A model generated the notes under the pieces. That model worked only from the letters and a program-made list of their open reading frames with translations, was not told the origin of the DNA and did no database searches. DNA of 8,206 bases from Pseudomonadales bacterium (GTDB taxonomy: Bacteria; Pseudomonadota; Gammaproteobacteria; Pseudomonadales; Moraxellaceae). The position numbers were made by a program, and so were the translations under genes. Positions 5,489 to 8,206 of this stretch are shown here, piece by piece. The first letter of the stretch is position 1; each line of letters begins with the position of its first letter. The DNA is taken from NCBI GenBank assembly GCA_013043915.1, contig JABEVH010000249.1:1-8206 (forward strand), in the 5' to 3' direction.

Positions 5489-6625
5489 GTGGAACAACAT
5501 AGTGGGCGTACTTCACCTCGTTTGATGTCCTTGCTTAACTCACCTCTGCCTATTCCTGGAAAATCGCCTAGTGACACTTCCCTGACAGCCTCTTCAGACA
5601 TGGAAGCCGTTTCAACCTGGCTTGCGGCCAGAGCCATGCGTTCGAACAACACGCTAACATCCTATCGCCGTCATGCAACAATGCTATTGCTGTGGCTTGA
5701 TGAACATGGCAGCACCTTTCAGGAACTAAAAGTTGAGGGTGTCCATGGATTTCTTACGCATTTAGCCAACCCTCCTGGTCACTGGGTCCGTCCCAAAAAA
5801 ACTAAAACAGGCTGGAGGCTACTTCCAACGCAGGTCTTATTTGGACCCTTAAAGCCCAATGCCATTGCCTATGCACGAACTGTTCTGAGCCAGCTTTTTG
5901 AGTACCTTCAATCAGCGGGGTATTTGCAGCGGAATGTTTTCAAATTGTCTTTCCGACCAGCCACGATTCCACCCGTAGCATCCTCACGGTACTTAGACGT
6001 TACCTCCTGGCAGTATCTCTGGACATGGATTCTCAACTTGCCGAAGGATACTCATCGTGAAGCTGCCCAGGCACATCGAACCCGATGGTTATTCGCCCTG
6101 CTTTACCATACGGGCATGAGGCGCGAAGAAGTGGCTCAAGGCGTTATGGGAGATTTCATCTGCCATGATGGCTCTTGGCAACTTCGCGTGATAGGAAAAG
6201 GCCAACATCAGCGATTTGTGACGATAAATTCAGCCTTGCTGACTGAGCTCCATGTTTATCGAGCCTCGCTTGCCATGAGTAGCCACCCTGTACCCGGCGA
6301 ACCTCATCCACTGATTGGCCCCATCAACAAAAACCATGATGACACCATCACGCCCCGTGCTGTTGGGTACATTATTTCAACCGTGGCCAAGCAAGCTGCT
6401 AAGTCTTGCCAAGATGCTAGCATCCAACACCGTCTAGCCTTGATGTCAACACACTGGCTCCGACACACCAGTGCCACTCACCGGATGATCGCTGGGGCTT
6501 CTCTGAGGACTACACAAGAAGAACTCGGCCATAGAGATCCCAAAATGACAGCTATTTATACGCACGCTATTGATAAACAACGACGATTTGACGCTGAAAA
6601 ATTGGCCCAGCTGAGTCAGTCGTGA
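5489..6625 (+). CDS. Tyrosine recombinase/integrase
   Basis: A 378-residue site-specific recombinase that would cut and rejoin DNA through a tyrosine. The N-terminal core-binding (SAM-like) domain covers about residues 38-165 (TLTSYRRHATMLLLWLDEHG and ARTVLSQLFEYLQSAGYLQRN). The catalytic domain holds the complete set: R211 in TGMRREEV, K237 in VIGKGQHQR, H322 and R325 in THWLRHTSATH, H348 in LGHRDP, and Y357 as nucleophile. The GTG at 5489 is chosen because AAAGGTGAG (5475-5483) stands 5 nt upstream, a strong ribosome binding site. No excisionase or other element gene adjoins it, and I found no att-like duplication. It may be an orphan integrase of a decayed element or a solitary chromosomal recombinase; XerC/XerD themselves are shorter (about 300 residues). 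Confidence 0.93.
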   Translation: MEQHSGRTSPRLMSLLNSPLPIPGKSPSDTSLTASSDMEAVSTWLAARAMRSNNTLTSYRRHATMLLLWLDEHGSTFQELKVEGVHGFLTHLANPPGHWVRPKKTKTGWRLLPTQVLFGPLKPNAIAYARTVLSQLFEYLQSAGYLQRNVFKLSFRPATIPPVASSRYLDVTSWQYLWTWILNLPKDTHREAAQAHRTRWLFALLYHTGMRREEVAQGVMGDFICHDGSWQLRVIGKGQHQRFVTINSALLTELHVYRASLAMSSHPVPGEPHPLIGPINKNHDDTITPRAVGYIISTVAKQAAKSCQDASIQHRLALMSTHWLRHTSATHRMIAGASLRTTQEELGHRDPKMTAIYTHAIDKQRRFDAEKLAQLSQS

Positions 6626-6957
6626 AGACCTTTGGTGTACCCTCCTTATTGAGCCTTAAACCTTGAGATCCTGGCGCTCAGCCCACTGATGAAAATAGGC
6701 AGGGCCAATCCACCCAATTTGAGCTCAACATGGTTTGAAGGCCATATGTTTATGGGGTTTGATGGCTGACCTACAATAATCTGTTGCCAATGATAGACGA
6801 GGCTGCCTAAAATGGAAGACCATACGCACCCCTAACTGATGCCTCAAGAGATCAGGTTAGTGCTGTTTATTTCCTTCACAGACTCCACTTATAATTCAGG
6901 GATTGCTGTTCAAACAACGGGGGCCACTTCAATCAGCAATTACGCACAGGTTGCCGC
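6626..6957. other. Intergenic region between recombinase and lipoprotein gene
   Basis: No gene is visible. It holds a 10-bp palindrome TTGAGCTCAA (6719-6728) and an imperfect hairpin, CTAACTGAT (6832-6840) with ATCAGGTTAG (6851-6860), stem 9 bp with one bulged G. The hairpin lies just above the promoter of the next gene. There is no clear intrinsic terminator directly after the recombinase. Confidence 0.5.
6890..6895 (+). promoter_or_regulatory. Perfect -10 box for the lipoprotein gene
   Basis: TATAAT matches the sigma-70 consensus exactly, 62 bp above the ATG at 6958. At a 17-bp spacing the -35 is TTATTT (6867-6872), a poor match, so an activator or a weak constitutive promoter is possible. 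Transcription would start near 6902. Confidence 0.5.
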
Positions 6958-7332
6958 ATGATGAAAAACAAGACCGTACCCTACGTTCTGTTGGTATGCT
7001 CAAGTATCCTGCTGATCTCATGCGTTTCTTTCCCGGTCGCAGGGCCTACACTTAGGCTTTACCCTGCCTCAGGAGAGGCAGTAGCCGAATTCAAAACTGA
7101 AGATAAAGCCTGTCGCGCTTATGCGATGGAAATCATTCATGGAATGAGTCCAAAAACAACACCTCCTCCCAGCAATCGACAACAGCAACATCGCTATGAT
7201 CATGCCTACAACAAATGTATGGGAACAAGGACTATCCTCCCATACAATAGCAATGACTTCTGGGGAGATCCCGAGAAGCCCTCTTTCCTATACATCCCCC
7301 AAGACACTAATTACCCGGATAGCTCACCATAG
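6958..7332 (+). CDS. Small predicted outer-membrane lipoprotein
   Basis: A 124-residue protein with a lipoprotein signal: K3 and K5, a hydrophobic stretch at 7-20 and the lipobox LISC with C22 as the lipidated cysteine. The mature part has GPTLRLYPASGEAVAEFKTE then KACRAYA (C52), and later QHRYDHAYNKCMG (C87). This layout recalls proteobacterial lipoproteins that read GPxVxVLPGxG...FxxDDxxCRxYA, then a glycine-zipper, then RYDxAYxQCMYAKG. Here the glycine-zipper is missing and replaced by a proline-rich link (SPKTTPPPSN). The two remaining cysteines may form a disulfide in the periplasm. Function is unknown. CAGG (6947-6950) lies 7 nt before the start; a second ATG follows directly. It has its own TATAAT promoter and stands alone. 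No stop or frameshift is seen. Confidence 0.75.
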   Translation: MMKNKTVPYVLLVCSSILLISCVSFPVAGPTLRLYPASGEAVAEFKTEDKACRAYAMEIIHGMSPKTTPPPSNRQQQHRYDHAYNKCMGTRTILPYNSNDFWGDPEKPSFLYIPQDTNYPDSSP

Positions 7333-7358
7333 TTGGTCAAAAACAGCATCACCCTTAG

Positions 7359-7774
7359 CCTTCTCGACCAGTTACGCAGCGGGCATACCTGCAGACCATG
7401 ATCGGCGAAGATAATGCTCGATTTGCGCGGGGAATGGCTGTGCTGCTGTTCTTGGCATTGAATACTCGCCTAAGAATTGCACTTGTGATGATGAATCTAC
7501 CCGTTTGCAATGGTCAATATGAACACCTCGTATATGTGGAGGTTCTTCCTTGGGAAAAACTACTGCCGTTTGGGGCGCATCCAAGCGCCTAGTCCCCATC
7601 CTAATGACTGCACTCGTCACGCGGCTTGCATTATTACCACTGGAGGTAACCAGTTGCCCGTCAAGGAATGAAATCGAAGGTCCGATGGCAGTTGTTATTG
7701 TCGGTAGTCTCGTGACTTCTTCGCTGTCGTTGAATCAGGTAGCACTTACAACGTTAGCATGGCGATCTCATTAG
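7359..7774 (+). pseudogene. Decayed heavy-metal RND efflux pump (CzcA/CusA type)
   Basis: Intact pumps of this family have about 1,030-1,070 residues and export metal ions across both membranes using protons. Here about 140 residues survive. The first frame (open from 7359 to a stop at 7590-7592) reads TMIGEDNARF, a docking-domain motif, joined abruptly to AVLLFLALNTRLRIALVMMNLP, a membrane segment, then YEHLVYVEVLPWEK. The second frame continues WGASKRLVPILMTALVTRLA, then EIEGPMAVVIVGSLVTSSL and LAWRSH before the stop. These follow the order of the CzcA C-terminus. The frame switch falls in the A-run 7555-7559: one more A would join the two frames as EKTTAVWGASKRL. Large internal deletions must also lie before and within the first block. 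No partner genes (czcB or czcC) are seen. Confidence 0.8.
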
Positions 7775-7799
7775 CTACGAATGTAATCAAGCGTCACCT

Positions 7800-8060
7800 C
7801 GTTAGGGTCGCCTCATAAATTCACATAAAGCAATAATCATTAATTAAATACTATAACAACTCACATTAAACACCTGTGTGATTAATGCAAAAACTCTTAT
7901 TCTAAGCATTCGTATTTTATTATTTTTAATTACAAATTCTCATGCAGACACAAACCAGCCTAACTTAAACAATAATTAACATATTAATAATTTTAAAATC
8001 ATTACAACAAGTTACACAACATCCATACAGATTACTTTATATTTTTTTGTCATTTGTATA
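7800..8060. other. AT-rich, gene-free stretch
   Basis: Single 60-base lines here hold only about 12-17 G+C, far less than the genes to the left. No open frame looks coding. Small inverted repeats are present, including CATTAA (7865-7870 region) with TTAATG near 7882-7887, and TTGTAT-AGCTG-ATACAA (8054-8070). The stretch could be foreign DNA, an H-NS-type silenced or bent region, or the flank of an insertion. Nothing shows which. Confidence 0.45.
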
Positions 8061-8123
8061 GCTGATACAAGCCGTGATTTACTCAAATCGTTCCAATCAC
8101 ATATGTTTCGATGTTAACGGCTG

Positions 8124-8206
8124 TGTAAAACCGCCTGATTCTGCCGCGTAATTTTGCAGGTATAAAACCGCCCCCATGGCACGCGTGTCCTGGAGGCAGT
8201 TAGGGT
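8124..8206 (+). mobile_element. Possible left end of an insertion sequence, cut by the window edge
   Basis: TGTAAAACCGCC (8124-8135) and TATAAAACCGCC (8161-8172) are direct copies with one mismatch, 37 bp apart. GGAGG at 8192-8196 looks like a ribosome binding site for a gene starting at or just past the edge. Repeated end-motifs followed closely by a start codon are typical of IS21-family left ends, and the text has that look, but no transposase residue is visible. A cellular promoter with repeated operators is the alternative. Confidence 0.38.

Noticed and set aside
7372..7620. Minus-strand frame of 82 codons
   Set aside because: Antisense to the RND pump remnant, whose motifs on the plus strand are recognisable.
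1..8206. CRISPR array, tRNA or rRNA gene
   Set aside because: I saw no regularly spaced repeats, no cloverleaf with a T-loop GTTCRANNC signature, and no rRNA sequence.

Overview
The window looks like chromosomal DNA of a proteobacterium. The evidence is a divergent metE/metR pair of the enterobacterial/beta-proteobacterial kind, an ANR/FNR-type site, tandem NrdR boxes and proteobacterial-style remnants of nrdD, nrdG and an RND pump. A betaproteobacterium of the Nitrosomonas sort is my best guess from protein 'accent' alone, and it is weakly held. Codon use is ordinary in the intact genes, and much of the rest is decayed.

Layout. 1-352 has no gene I can support, but holds a strong hairpin just past the metE stop. 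353-2644 (-) is a complete cobalamin-independent methionine synthase, metE. 2645-2754 is the divergent control region with a 23-bp inverted repeat fitting a MetR site. 2755-3642 (+) is metR. 3658-3693 holds two small hairpins between convergent units. 3693-4714 (-) is a ruined anaerobic ribonucleotide reductase operon. Its nrdD retains only part of the ATP-cone and the C-terminal block; next is a 56-codon ORF carrying the glycyl-radical motif; last is a gutted, frameshifted nrdG. The junctions between these three are 4-nt ATGA stop/start overlaps. Upstream (4727-4815) the regulatory region looks intact: two NrdR boxes exactly 31 bp apart and an FNR/ANR box placed as in a class II activated promoter.

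4816-5488 is a graveyard with a probable transposase scrap (+), an unrecognised reading-frame remnant (-) and a perfect 10-bp-arm inverted repeat. 5489-6625 (+) is an intact tyrosine recombinase with all catalytic residues. 6958-7332 (+) encodes a small predicted lipoprotein behind a perfect TATAAT box. 7359-7774 (+) is a pseudogene of a CzcA/CusA-type RND efflux pump in at least two frames. About 7800-8060 is very AT-rich and empty. 8124-8206 carries repeats and a Shine-Dalgarno-like GGAGG that may be the left end of an insertion sequence continuing outside the window.

How the genes relate: metE and metR form one regulatory unit for methionine synthesis. The nrd remnant points to a lineage that once made deoxynucleotides without oxygen and has lost that ability at this locus while keeping the promoter and the small glycyl-radical ORF. 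The recombinase, transposase scrap and possible IS end suggest that the part to the right of metR is a rearrangement-prone accessory region.
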